Shown in pieces: positions 39,301 to 53,600 of a stretch of 64,000 bases of DNA. The position numbers and the translations under genes were made by a program. Below the pieces are notes generated by a model, which was not told the DNA's origin, ran no database searches, and was given only the letters and a program-made list of their open reading frames with translations. The first letter of the stretch is position 1; each line of letters starts with the position of its first letter. Source of the DNA: Cyanoderma ruficeps (taxonomy: Eukaryota; Chordata; Aves; Passeriformes; Timaliidae); NCBI GenBank assembly GCA_008694505.1, contig VZDJ01004378.1:22513689-22577688 (forward strand). The letters are read 5' to 3'.

Positions 39301-39550
39301 GTAAGACAAAGCAAATAATTTTTCAGCCCAGTTGAAAGATTCAGCTGAAGAATGACTGAAGCAGTAAACTAGCTTTTTTAAAATTCATGAATCATGCAAC
39401 TTATTAGGGGGGTTCTCTTTTGAATCTAAAATGCAGTATTTTAATCTCACCTAATCTTCAGTTTTAATATGGATTATGAATTGATGAACTCTACCTTTTC
39501 AAAGAATTGTTGGAAGGGTTCATTGTTGTTGTGCATGTAGATTACCTCTC
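33337..39550. other. Intergenic, no gene recognised
   Basis: This is AT-rich sequence. The longest open frame (33923-34342, 139 codons, + strand) is Phe/Leu-rich, matches no domain I know and is probably chance. I saw no clear repeat family, CpG island or structured RNA. Confidence 0.6.
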
Positions 39551-39672
39551 AGTAATATTGGATTAAATTATATTTTAAACTTTTTTGTGCCTAGGACTTT
39601 CCAAATAATCAGTTCAGTATAAGGGTAATTTATGAATGTTAATTCTGAGCTGAGGATGCATTTTTTTTTTCA
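39551..39672 (+). repeat. Direct repeat copy A
   Basis: This segment closely matches 41798-41912. Shared blocks include AATTATATTTTAAACTTTTT, then AGGACTTTCCAAATAAT, GTAATTTATGAAT, and TTAATTCTGAGCTGAGGATG before a T run. Differences are a few substitutions and small indels. The flanks do not match. It is either a local duplication or two copies of an unnamed repeat family. Confidence 0.85.
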
Positions 39673-41797
39673 TTACCTTTCGGCTTCTCAGGAGCTTGCT
39701 CAACTTCACCCTGACCCTTGCTGTGCTGTTCCTTTTCCTCCCTTCAGTGCAGGAGTCGGCTTCTGGGGAACATAAGCATCAGAGCTTAATGTTCTTGTGG
39801 AGATATAGGTTCGACATAAATAACTGAAATGTGAAAACTTCTCACTCCAAATCTCAAACCCATTAGTGATGACAGCACTTTTCATTACAAACTTACTGGT
39901 TAGATTTACAAAGGATGTTTTAGTGCTTGAAGCTCATAGAAGATCTTGTCATTCAGAACCAACTTACAGAGAAATCAATTACTTTAATTTGTTCTTTTGG
40001 CTTTTCCTTAAAAAAAATTCTAAACAAACACAAAACCAACAAATCTGTACAAAATCTACAGTTAATTATAGGGTCCAGATATGCCTTTAAACTGTTGTGG
40101 CTATTACAAGATATTTTCCAGCTGGGGTTCAGTCACCATCAACAGTCACTGCAAGCATGGGCAAAGTTAATTAAGCAACAATGCAAGAAGCTTAATTTAA
40201 GGCTAGTCACCTCATACTTGATGTGTCTAAACATTTTTTTTCATGGATGTTTACTGTATGTCAGCTGACCTACAGTAACTTATATAATATTATTCATGCT
40301 GAAAGCAAAATTATACTTTTTGGTGATGTGCAAGTTAACATGACTGGAAGTGATACGGCTGGATCCTGTGCTGACCTAGAATTTTATTTGAGAGTGTTAA
40401 CAAAACAAATTGACAAGCTCATTTTATTGAAGCTGCTTCTGTAATTGTACCAGTTGATGTCTTTCATGCTTACAGCACATGAATGAGGACAATTATTCCA
40501 TCTGAGAAGCCAGAGTGATTGGATCTATTGATAGGCCTTGCCTTAATGTAATCTATCACAGTACTCACTCTGGAATGGGTGGTCTGTAATCCTTTAAAAA
40601 ACATAATTCTTAGGAGCAAAACAATAAAAGTGTTTTCTGCATAAAAAAAGAGGACTAGGAAAACCAAATTGTAGTACAATTACCTCCATTTTAGGTGAAC
40701 TCAATGAAATCCATTGGGATCAAATAAGACAAGCAGTAGTCTGTCTGGGAAAGCCACGAGCATAGCAGAACACTGACTGAAATACACACATCATTTGAAA
40801 CTGGTCAAAGAAAAGCTAGTGGGTCCTAATGCAATCCATCAGTAGTAGGAGGAATAGGATGCTTCAAGGACACAGGATGTCACATGAGAATGTATTACAG
40901 AAACACAACAAAAATGGCCTTTATATCATACCTGTTTTTCAGTCCAGTGCTGTAATAAGGATTAGATGTGTAAGCTTTTTGAAAGCCAGCTGTCTTGTCA
41001 CACAATAAATTAATCCCATACTCGTTGCATTCTATAGCAATGCCCACACATTACACTTCCATATCTAGAACCACCATAGGGTCCCACTAAGGCCCCAGAC
41101 TGAACCCAGAGATCCCAGATTTTTCTTGTTATTTATCATGTCATTTATTCCTCATAGCAGGTAATAATTATGAAGAGCAATAATTTTTTTTTTTTGTTAT
41201 TGCAGGCTTAGAAAGGAAAGCATGCTAAAGAATGAGTGTTATTAAACAGGATGGTGATTTATTTCCAAGTAAGCCCTTAAAAAAAAACCCACACAAATTT
41301 AACAGCATCTTTTATTCACTACAGATGAATCAGTGATGGCAAACATATGCCAAACTATTTGAATAGCTAGCAGCTCTGTGTGTGATTCTGTTCTTGCTAA
41401 TCCTTGTTTCATAATGCCTTCAAAGAGACAAAAAAAGCAAACTACTAGTGTTAATTACCTTTATACAGTGGGTTAGAGACATGATTATTACTATTCACTG
41501 CATCTTGCAGCACTTCTAGGTTTCCAAAGAGGTTTCCTGTTTTTCTTATGCTTGGACTCAAGATAGTTCTGACTGAAGTTGGTCATTCGAAGAGCTGGAG
41601 AGCTCACTAATTGTCTTTGGTACTAGTTAAACACATTCTGGAGCTGGAGCTTTACAACAAAGGTGAGTCTGACAAAATTAACCCTAAGGGAAAGTGTTTG
41701 TTTCATGGTGAGAGCACATCTGATTTCACCCACAGGTCTACTCCTCTTGTGTGATTTAAAGATACCCGATTTCACGCAACTACACATAATTCAGAAG
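39673..41797. other. Spacer between the two direct repeats, no gene
   Basis: About 2.1 kb of non-coding AT-rich DNA. Overlapping short frames at about 39866-40444 show no recognisable domain. No element ends are obvious that would make the repeats its terminal repeats. Confidence 0.5.
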
Positions 41798-41912
41798 AGT
41801 AATATTTGATTTAATTATATTTTAAACTTTTTTGTGCTTAGGACTTTCCAAATAATTCAGTTTAAGAGTAATTTATGAATCTTAATTCTGAGCTGAGGAT
41901 GAATTTTTTTTC
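41798..41912 (+). repeat. Direct repeat copy B
   Basis: Second copy of the segment at 39551-39672, in the same orientation and 2,247 bases downstream. It is slightly shorter through small deletions, for example in the block after AAATAAT and in the T run. Confidence 0.85.
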
Positions 41913-44900
41913 ATATTTACATGGTTGTATCTCAGTGATAAGTCTAGTCCTGATGCTTCACAGCCTCACTTCTGTCTCCAGTTTGGAGGACACCTAGCAG
42001 TTCATTTTGAATGTCAGGAGAGCTGAGAAGACTCACTGCTGTCCCCATAACAAAGTGAGCAACATCTCTGTGTTTTTGAATACGGATAGGACTTGCTTTC
42101 TAAAGAGTTAAATAGTATTTTTCCTAATTCCAGGTGTCTGATGTTGTCTAGTTGGATTTTGGCACATATGAGATGCTGATGCTTCATATTTTAATGCTTA
42201 ATTTAGCCTTTAACATTCTGGAGAAATTTTGTTATGCTTTCTGTTTAGTGTGTTTTTAAACTGTTCTTCCTCCCTTGATAGATTTTTTTTCCAAGTGCTC
42301 TTGACTTCAACAGATTTACTCAGTTGGTTGAGAGGCAGTCCATTTCTAAGATGTTATGTTTTGAAAATATTCTCAATTTGAAATTGCTCAATAAATATGT
42401 TTCTTTAAGAAGTTTATGCTCTAATACTTTAAAATACCAAGATTCCTAATCATTATGCTCTTCCATTTCATTACAGTTAATTAATTTCAAACATTTAATA
42501 AAACGATTTACATGTACTTTGACTTCAGAAGCCTCTAACAGAAGAGTCTAAAGCATTATTTTGACAGAATAGATTTTATTCTTTCTTTGTGATTAACCTG
42601 TTTTTGAGCTTCCACACTTAAAAGTTTGATGACATCTTTCATTGTTGCTGCCTTGTTTTTAAAGTGATGAAGGAGTTGCATTTCCCCAGAACAAGTGAAC
42701 TTACTGAAACAAAGACTATCAAATGCTGACAGGAATATAAAGCAAGGCAAAGAGAGAGGAGGAAAAAATATCTGATGCACAAGTGTTTGAAAGAAACTGG
42801 AAAAATCCTCCATAAACTGAAGTGAAAAAAATGTTTTACCCAAAGTCAGGTAGAAAAACCCCTTTATCAACTGGTATGCATGCAGGTTAGCTTTCTTATT
42901 AGTTTTCTCATTAGTAGTTTTGCATAAGCAAACACGTTTACCTCTTGAAGTGGCTGTTTCCTTGCACACTCTTGCATCATGATACTGTGATCTGCATGAT
43001 AAAGAATGGTTTTCTAAACAGTGGCTAAGGAAGACCAGCATCAAGTAGAAGACTGTAAAGATTTGGCTGGAAATAGAAGGATATGGATGGAATTTGATAG
43101 ATGAGGTGAGATGTCTGTCTTACCACGTTGTGATCTTTCTTGGTCACATTCTGTCAAGAGTGACATACATACAGTTGTACTGTAAGTAGCCAGAAAATAG
43201 GCAACTGCATACAGGAAAAAAAGGTTCTGTTTTTGTGCTTTCCGCCATCGTCCCACTCCCTCAGTCCTTTTGGGAGAGAAATGTTGAAAGCACATCCAGA
43301 CTGGAGAGTGAGAACTTCACTGTTGGAAAACAAGAGGTTGCACCTTTTTGGACATTAGGGGATCCGTCCATTAGGCACAACCCAAAGGAAACCAGGCCTC
43401 ATTAATTCTGCACTTCACAGGCCTGTTTTTCTAATGTACAGGGGTTTAGCTGTACTAGCAGGTTTTTCTCCTGAGACTTGAAATCCGGATGCATAGTCTG
43501 GATGCATAGTTTTGTTGTATATGCTGTAAGATATTTTGGACCCAATTTCTAGCAGTGAAGGAAAATTTCACATAATGTAATTCTTGTATATTTGATATTT
43601 TTAAAACTTCCATTCCTGGTATGATAAGCTGAGAAATACTGGCAGTCTCCTCATGCACTGCATGTTCTATAGATTTCAATGTCACATAAGGAGCTTTGAT
43701 ATAAGGGAAGGTTTAAAACACCACTCACTATTTTATTAATACTGGTGTATTCCTTAATACCTTTTCCCAAGGCTATCAGAATATTTTAATGTCCCATCAT
43801 TCCTGCAACATACAAAAGGGTCATAAAGTGATCGTTTTCCCATGGCAGAAATGCCTTTGAAGCAAAACAAAGTAATATTTAACACTTCAGAGCAACTGAA
43901 GCTCAAAGGCGTTTGCCTTTGTCAATGAGAAACAGTACTGAAGCCAACTACATCTGCCAGAGGAATGTAGGCCAGCAAGATGCAATTATGTGTCCAGAAA
44001 TTTTGAAAGATAATGAGGTTATCCCTCTATTCTTGTACCAAAGATCCACAAAGTTTTTAGAAACCACAGCTGAGAAGACACTCTGTCTTAATTCTTTTTG
44101 GAAAGAGAGAATCCCTGTGAAGTTTACTGCTTTATAGTGTTATGTTCAAGGTTCTGTGCAGTAGTTGCTTGCTCAGTTACCCACTTCCTGCTGCAATATG
44201 GGATTCCTGGAGATCAAGGGAGGTCATGAGATCAGTGTAAAATACTATAACAAAAATCTTCCGATTAACGAAACCATATTTTGAAACTGACATCAAGGAA
44301 CAAACCATCAAAAGCAGTGAACTAGAAACTGGCCACCCAGAAATAGAGTATCTTGACATTTTATCTTTCATCTTACTGTATCCAAAATTATTTAGAATCA
44401 TAACAAATGGGGATCTCCTTATTTTATGCAGCTGCTTGGGAGGTGCAAAATTGCAGACTCAATGGGAGCATGGACCATTAGAATTTAATGTTATGTTTAT
44501 TACATATGGCTTTAAGCATTGGCAATAGTACTGTGTTATCTGTGCTTTGGCTTTTTGATTTTTTTTTATGACTTTGTTTACAATAGTATCTGAACAGGTT
44601 GTGGAAATTCATAAACTGACCTGAAAAACTGACCTGTAGCTCGTTTTTGTTTTCTTCCCTGGGAACAAGAGAGTACAAAGGTATGTGAATGACTTAAATT
44701 TATAATTAAAATCTCCTTTGTAGTTATTGTTCTAATAGTTGGGGTCTTTTTAATATCAGTAATGTAGCTGTCCTATTCTGTGCTTATGCTGAGCATATTT
44801 GGCACAAAAAGATGTAAAATAGCATCTTAGAGTGGAAGCCAGTGTTGGCTTTGGACCTTTACTATATGAAAAATCTATAAAAGAATTTCAGACCAGGCTG

Positions 44901-47626
44901 TGTAAAAATGTTATCTCATGGTTGGGCAAGATTTATCCTTGCTTTGAAGTACTCTGTTGTGCCAGAAAGCAAAACTGTATACCATGATTTTTGTCAGGGG
45001 CTTTATGTAAACATTTTACATGCTAGTCATAGATATCTGAAAATTTAGGAATATTGGCTAGTCTGACCTGAAACTTGACTCCTTCCACTGAAGCAAGCCA
45101 AGGATAACTTTTGCTAGTCTCTACGGTTCTTAGATGAAGAAGCATGTTTAGCCTTAGTAAACACTTCCATAAAGGATGGTGATTCCACAACAGGACAAAG
45201 GAACATTTTGTTGCTGTTCAGACATGTTGTGATAGCAGCATGTGAGCCTTATTGATAAAATAAAGATCATCGATTTTTTTCTTCAATTTGGGAACTGGGA
45301 AAAATGTGCTGCTTTTATTAGGAAGCTTGTCTCATCGTGGGGCCCATTTGTGTTGCACTTAGTTCTGACTACTGCTTCCAGATCAAACCTGAGCTGTGAT
45401 GATATGTAAAAGTGTAGTTACTTCCATTTGGAAGTGAAATTCAGCAAGATGGCTTGTTCTTTAGTAAAGCTAATATTGAGCCTTTATCAGTCACTGGTAA
45501 TTTCTTGCTTGCATGTGCTATGTAATCAAATGAGAATTCAGCTTATGGTCTGATTACTTAGCCGAGTCTTTTCCACAAGAAAAGAGATGGAAGCTGTGCT
45601 GACCACCAGCACTTAGCTTTTGTGGCCTTAAGAGAGAACACATAAATGCTTTTAATGACTTTAGTTTGTTTTCTTTGGGGAGCATCAAAACCAGGCTAAG
45701 CAGGATGAGCCAGAGAAAGCAGCCGAGGCTTTGTCTGCACAGACGGGTGCAGACAGTCACGCGTTTGATCTGCTTGCACACTGAGCTGTCTGAATGGAAG
45801 CCAGCTCTGGCCTGGAAGCCAAAAAGACATGTTAATGCATTGCCATGCTGGAGCTCATAAGCCTTACCAGTGCTAGGGCTACTTTTGTTTCAATAACCTC
45901 CCTATAACTGTTTTTTTAATGAAGTTGCTCCCATGGTTTGTTCCAACTACTATATAAAATACTCTATTTTAACAGGACTGCAAATCACATTTTCAAAGAG
46001 AGAAAGCATGAAACGTTTTAAATGCTGCTGGACCTGCAAACTTATCAGTAGTTATTATTTGAAAATTTTCATTCGTTTCTGGTTCTACTTGTGAAAAAAA
46101 CCTATAAAATTTAATACAAGACCCAGGTCTGACAGGAGCATACAAAATGAGATAAACCTAGCAACCATGACAGTTGTCCTAGTAAACAGCTAGTGATCAT
46201 AGATAGTTTTCTGTTTGAAGTATCTGGGGATACTTCCAGTTTGAAGTATGTATGACATAGCTTCAGCCTCTAATTTAGTGTACTGGATTAATAGCAGGCA
46301 TAACTTGGAGCAGCCACCCCTTGTTCAAAAATTCTGTACCCTGCCACAGTGATTCCTCAGTGTGACCATGTGTCAAAAGTAGGGATGGCAGAGAAGGAAG
46401 ACATTGAGCATAGACTCTTGAAGTTTCTTTATAAGGAGGCAACATTACGTTTAAAAAAAAGAAACAAACACATAAAAAGGCAGAGAGGATGACAGATTGA
46501 GTGTGATAAAAAACAGCAAGGAGAAAAGATCTGAGCTAAAATAATAAAATGATATTGTCATAACACCCACAGGCCTCCCTTCTGGAAAGGACAGGGAGTA
46601 ATTGTCAGGAGCTAAACTCAGTGTGCTGCAAATTCAGTCTCAAACTATCATTAATAATCTTGAGAAATGAGTCTGGAGGATAGAACTGAAACTGGCGGTA
46701 TTTCAGAGGCAGAGTTGGCGTCAGCTGTCATCCCATTGCGAGGCATTCCCTGTTAGGGCCTGTTAATGTTGAACTCCTGTCAGAGTGACATATAACATTA
46801 CATGTTAAACAAGTGGCAGACAAGACAGTGTGGAGGCAAATTGTTCAGCAGATGGCACAGAATACTTTACTTACCATCTGAAGCCAGAAAATAAAGCAAG
46901 TGCCATTTTTTGCATTCACTCTCTCATTCTTTTCAAATTCTTTTCAAATGGTACTCTGGGTACTGCTCAGCAACTTCCTTTGTTGTGGCTGTTGAGACAA
47001 GAGGAACTTCACAGTATGATTATAGTATGAGATATGTCAAATAGAGCATTAATCAAGTGCCTATACATGTACATACAATTTAAGCTGAAATTGCAACAGT
47101 GTCTGAGCCTCACTGAATGAACGCCTTGAGAGTATTATATCTCCAGATATCTGTTTTGAGCTGTGGATCTCCTGTGGCTCATTGTGTCTCTCTTTTTTTT
47201 TTTTTTTCAATGCTTCACAATTTCTAGACATGCTAGACTTAACACTATCCTCCCATGTTCTTAATCCTTGAAGGAGAAACATTTTCTTTGGGAGCAGGAA
47301 AAATAACAGTTAAGCAGCATAGTAACTCTTTTCTCTCTTTGAGTTCAATTTCCATCATTTTGGAGTAAATTATGGTGTTCTCATTGACTTTGGTTGTGTT
47401 GGACTGTGGTCTTACAACCCCATGAACTGGCCTCTTAGGAAAAAAGAGTCATCAGCCATCAGTTTGGGACAGTCTGAACTGAGCCACAATTTCATATTGA
47501 CCACCTTCTAGATACTCCTGTTTCAATTTCCTAATTCCACTGGCTTTCTTCCTCTAGCCCAAGGAAGGGGCAGTAGAAGAGGCCGCTGCTATGCAAAGTG
47601 ACAGAAGGGGAAATGCCATCATTTCN

Positions 47627-47644
47627 ACACACACACACACACAC
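47627..47644. repeat. (AC)n microsatellite beside an N
   Basis: About nine AC dinucleotides directly follow an ambiguous base at 47626. The repeat length is probably unreliable because the N sits at its edge. Confidence 0.9.
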
Positions 47645-50600
47645 GATACAGCCTCCTGTCTCAGGAGTTTGCAGACTAATTAGAAGAGACAGAAGTGTTC
47701 AGATGCCTCTTTATCATTCAGAAGAAGTCTCAGTAAATTATTTGGGAAGACTTACAAAGGAAAAGTGGAACTGGTAGCAAATGCTAGTCCTGTAAAATAG
47801 GAAAAAAATGGAAAACATCACTTTCATAGGTAGAGTTCATTATTTTTAGTTATGTGCATGCCAAAATCACTATTAAACAAACACAGGCAGTGTTCGCAAT
47901 TCTGTAAGTGTTTAATTGAAGGACCATATAATACTGACTTTTAAATTATTTATTGCCAGACATGAAAATGTAACGAGAGATAAGCGTAACGTCTTCTTTT
48001 ATGTCCAAGATACAAGAGTTCAGGAATGTGGTAAATATACATTAAAATCATAGGTTGATTTCAGTGGTGACATAACACTTCTAATACACACAAATCTACA
48101 ATACTGTTATGTGTTTCAGTTATTCTCAGCAGTCCACAAACTCTTCAGGTGTTTCATGTGAAGAATTTCAATATGAAACATGATGATTTCTCCATTCTGT
48201 TCCATTTATTCTGTGGTAATCATCAGAAATGTACCTAAATGCAGACTTATTTAACAGATTTTTATGGGGCCACATATTGCTCTCATCTTAACAAAATATT
48301 TAATAAAGACATTTATGTTAAAGTCAAAGAATCCCTTAAAGATGGGAACTTTTAAGGTGTAAGTATTATAAATTCTTTATCAATGTAAAAAAAAAAAAGC
48401 CTTTTTCTTCTACCAGCAAGAAAATTCACGCATCATTTTGACAAATCTGTTTTAATGAAGAGTAGTAATACAAATACTTTCTACGTATGACTGCTGATAG
48501 AGCAGTAATTTCTGTGTATCCTCTTTAATAATCTTGACCTCGGTTTGTTATACTTCAGTACATTCCAGCTCATTATGAAATTTTATCTGTCCCTGCAACA
48601 TATCTGTTAGTAATCAACTGCAGCTTCAGTGTTAATATGTTTCTGGGTAACATGAAATGTATGAAAAGAAAGACAAATGGTATTTGTAATTATTTTATAG
48701 TTTATAGGAAACAGCCTGAAATTGTTATAGCTATTTTTGCATGGGAAAATTTTGGAGGAGGATATTCACAGAGGGTGATATAAAACTCCCTACACTCTTG
48801 CTACAATTTAATTGGGAAAGATAGACCTGACATAGCTCTTCTAAAGGGCCCTCCACCTTTTTTGAATTGAATATACAGGAAGAGATTGGCCTTGTTAAGA
48901 TAATATTGGCCCTTATGAACAACCCTCATAGAGATTAATAGGGATGAAAGAAAAATAAAGCACTAATACATGTGTAAGCCTCTTCAGAAAAGGTTTAAAT
49001 AAATCCTGTTTTCCAATCTATTACGAAACCTTTACATCCAGTAAGGCCAATTCTATGGCAGACTTTCAGTTTCCCAAAATGAGCTAATACAGAATGTAAA
49101 AGGGATGATATTGATCTCCAGGGGTTTAAAGTCATTCTGTGTGGTTTTCCATTAATTAAGTAGGTCAATTAAAATAATCATGTGAAGTAAAATTTTGCTT
49201 CAGCTCCAATTTCCTTAACATGTTCTGTCCTTTCCAAAATCTACCACTAGTTTTTGACTGATTGACAGTAGCTATTCAGATATTATGACGCTGAGTACAG
49301 AGACTAACGAGCCAATATAGCAGACCTTTGGAACTGTGAGATCAAAATATGACTGTTCTCAGGAGCCAGCCAAAGAGTTTAACACGAGAAAAACCACACG
49401 TAGCTAGTGTGGAGCTACTGCTTGTGTGAAAACCCTTGATGAATGACAGAAACAGCCTGAAAAGGTGCCCAATCCATTGGAAATATGAGAATATCCCCAC
49501 AAATAAAACTAAGTTCAAATGCTCAGACAGATGATGATGAAGGCAAATAATGCTAATACCTGCTTTCAGAAAACGGATCAAGGAAAGCAATCAAAAGGAA
49601 AGATTAATTGTTTTATCCCCAGATTATCTAGAAGCAGTTGTTGATAGAATCACAAAGGGTGTTTCAAAGCTCTGTCTTAATTAAGAGATAATCCAGTATT
49701 ATCACGTTTAATTATTTTGTAAAGGTCGTTATGGCTTCTGTTTTTTTCAACAATTTAAACAGGGTGGTCTGTTAGAACAGAAGAGAAAGAACATACTACT
49801 TCAGCAACAACACTGAGCAATGAATGCTGATGTATGTGAGCAGCTGATGTTCTTTGTTAGAGTATTTGTGAATGATGTTGTCACATTCTTGAAGAGACAA
49901 AAGTACGAGTAATTAAATTGGATGATTCTGGATTATGTTATGTAATCCGGTGTTTAAGAATGGTCATTATGGCAAAATCAGACTGATCTTCAATAATCTC
50001 CAGACTAGGTAGTCATCTTACCTCACGTATGTGACCAAGGGCTACTTTTATGCAGGGCTCATTTTCGTTACTACTTCTTTCCCTTCTCCACTTTTTTCCT
50101 TGGGAATTAATTTAAAGATCTTGAAATAAAGTAGCCAGAATATCTTGTAAACCAATTATGATGAGATTTCTGCTTTTGTTTTTCTACACAAATGTTGGCT
50201 TTCAAATTCTCTTGCAAGAGTCCCAAAGCAGTTCTAATGTTTATTTGTCTGTTCTTTTCTTCATGCCTCTCAATATCACAACATATTTTTCTACTGAATA
50301 TTAAAAAGCAATATTAATTATCCAACAGTAAGGAGAAGAGATTTAGCTGGTATGAACAGGCTCCATTGACTTCAATGCAGCTGTGATAATTTATAACAAA
50401 AGAAGATCATGCAGTAAATAGCCTATTAAAACTAAATGAAATGTATCATTAATAGCATGTGGCATATAATTTATAGCATGGTTTGGTCTAGGCATTTATT
50501 TACATGATATCATTACTGTCTGGCAAAAAATCTGAAATCTGCTGTTGGAAATTTGGCTTCAAGTTAACCATAGCCGGTGGATGTCTAAATAGAGTAAGCG

Positions 50601-53600
50601 GGAGTAGCAAGTCTGTTACTTTTGTGACTTAATCTGTGTTAAATATAAAAGATTTGTTGAATTGTTATTATTTTAATGCTAGATAATAACGAAGTACAAT
50701 TTATGAAAATTGCCTTTAAATTTCTCCTTGATTTAAACTTAGTTGAATGAACTTCACCTTCATGAACCTCTTCAATATTGGAAGCCAGATTCCGCAGAAA
50801 GCCAAGGTCAGTAATAAATAGAAGCAGCAATTTTTTTCACTCTAATTTGTGGAAGTAGTACTGTGACATATTCTGATTATTTGCATAATTTGTTATTTCA
50901 ACTGGATGACAATTTTGATTTTTCATCAGAATTGTAATCTTAGACACATAAAATCGGGACAGAAACATTTAACTTTCTAAAAGCAGGCGTCTGGTGCTGG
51001 GATCTAAAATATAATCATGGGAAGAAAATTGCTATTTGCAAAGCACGAAACAACAGCCAGATTGTTTCTTGTTCACTTACTGTGCACAGTGTGTGTTGGC
51101 ACCATAATGCAGTAGCTCAGAAATCTCAAACTGTCAGGATAAACAAACCATGCCCCACAGACAGAATAGAAGGTTGAAGAAAAGGCACCAAAAGGAAACC
51201 AGGAATTCATCTCCATTTATCAACAGAATGCTATATTTGACAACAGTGTCGTGGAATCTACTTCTCATTCATGAGTCATGCATTCCCAGTTACTCCTTTT
51301 TAGGCTGCTCTTGTCCCTTCGAGCAGTTTACAGTACTAAGCTTGATTTAATGGGCAGTGAAACAAACAGGAGGCACATCATTCATATTGATGCTTCTTAA
51401 TTGCATTCTGGTGTGTTTTAAAGATTCTCCTTCATATTAGGAACTGAGGAGGTATTCTAATTATTGAACAATCCAGAACTGTTTCTTATTTGCATGTCTT
51501 TTATGCTTATTTTAGGACAGTTTGGTTTTACAGAATTTTTGTTTTGCACAAATGAGTTATAATTTCTTCATTAGACTACTTTTCTCTTTTTATTAAATTT
51601 CCAGTGAAATTCATTAATATTATCCTGAATATTACCAATTTGGAGATCTGAAGCATGTAATGCAGTAACCTATGTGTTTGTACCTCAGCATTATTTGATC
51701 ACATTATAAAGCCAGGGCAATTTTTCACTGATGTGGCTTTTTCCTTGTGAATTTTTTGCTCTGGATAAACGTGCCTTTTCTTTTTTTTCCTCTGTTCTTC
51801 ACATCTATGCCCAACCTTGCATATTTTCAGCTATGCATAGGTCTAGCACAGGCCAAAATGTCCGCAAGAAAGAAATGACTGATCAACATAATAGATGGAC
51901 TCAAGTTCTTCAGCATGTAGTCATCCAAAGCACTCACCATCTCCACTGGAAGACTGCCAGATACCTGAAATGTGGTATAAGGAAATGCACGGAACAACGT
52001 CCACCTGGTGCTTTGTGAATGAGAATCCATTCCATGGTGCTATGGGGAAATTCTTTCCTGTTCTCATTGTTCAGCCACAGACTGAATTTTGATCTTGGAC
52101 TCTTTCTTTCAAGGAATTGGGTGATGCTCATACTTTTTGGGTAAAGAAAATGAGAACACAATGGTGGTGACATTTTTGTTTTTTTGTAGTGTAGCTACAA
52201 ATATTTAGAAAATATGCAGTTATCTGTTGTAAATGCAATTAAACCACAAAATAATAAAAGCACAGATAAAAGTCAGAAGTATTTTTAGTATTGCACTCTG
52301 ATTTCTTAGGTAATATATGTGCATTTTTATGAAAGTAAAATGAGTGAAACAGGTAATCTAATCGCTGGATTAGACAACCCTTTCCAGAGAATCTTTGGCC
52401 TGAAACTTTAAAATAATTAAATCACATTAAATTCATTTCTACTGGGTGCTTAATATAATTATGGTTCATATTTAGGATTTTTAATCACTTTGTATCAAGT
52501 TTGACTAAAGACTCTCTCTATAAACATATGTATAAACTTGTTGTTTCAGCTCTGCTTTCACCAAAAATGTTACCTAATATTGATTAGTGAATGTTGAAAA
52601 TGGCACTGTCAGATTGGATGGCTGAGGTGTTCAGAGAATGGAGATACACAGAATTGGAGTTACAGCTTCTGAAGGGATGTTCACTGAACAAGTAATCATT
52701 CAGTGAACAAGCATTTTAAGGAGCAAGGCCAGTTGAGATTAATCCCAAATGGGCCCTTTTTACTTAGTTCCACATCTGTAACTCAAATGCAGGCCAAAAA
52801 ATTTGTTGCATAAGTTCAGTTATTGTTTGAGGTGTACAATGTGATGAAACAATTCAGACATTGAGGAAGTATTAACTCTTGCAGTCTAAAAGGAGGGTAA
52901 TTTCACCCCCTGTGCTTGTTAGAATGAGAGGTTCTAGCTGGGAATAAGGCATTAGAAAAATACTGTGGTGTCAATTGCTGAAGTGAGCATGAGCCAGTGT
53001 GCTGCTCTGTGATTACAGTTTTGTCTCCACAACCTAATTGTTAGGGCAAATGTCAGCATATGTATGTGTAACATGCATTGCTACATTGAAAATGTGTAAA
53101 TTTAATTGGTACTTACAATAATTGCAGGTGTAGGAATGTGCCCAAAATACTAGAGTTCTTCAAAAACACCTAGTTCGACAAAAAATTGCTTACATGAAAT
53201 AAAATAAAAACCTCCTAGCACATCTCAGAGGTTATCACAGAAGACACTCCAGGGTTTCTTGGAGGTGGCTTAGTGGAATGATGATAGACTGTCAATGTCA
53301 GGTAGGTCCTGCACAGAACAGTGGAAAACGGGCTAAGTTTAAGGAAATTTAAAAGATACAGCCTTGCCACATTTGGGATGTTTTTCTTTCAACAGGAGAA
53401 AGAAATAACCACATCTTTTCTTTCAAATAGCTAGACTCTTTTCATATCATCAGCAGTCTTACATAATACTTTTTGACAATGAAATACAACAGCTATTGTA
53501 TTTACCCATATGCATGTACTCTGCTAGATTTGTGACTAAGTAGATACCAGTGAAAGAAAAAGCCTTGAGAATTTTATTTTAACTCTGATGAACAATATTC

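Noticed and set aside
42556..43044. 162-codon minus-strand ORF
   Set aside because: No domain was recognised, it is Phe/Ser/Leu-rich as expected from AT-rich chance frames, and it has no promoter, splice or UTR context. Kept only as unassigned sequence.
43487..43510. Short tandem duplication considered as a regulatory direct repeat
   Set aside because: A two-copy 13-bp slip with no surrounding gene. Similar small slips occur throughout (for example 9849-9868 and 16863-16880).
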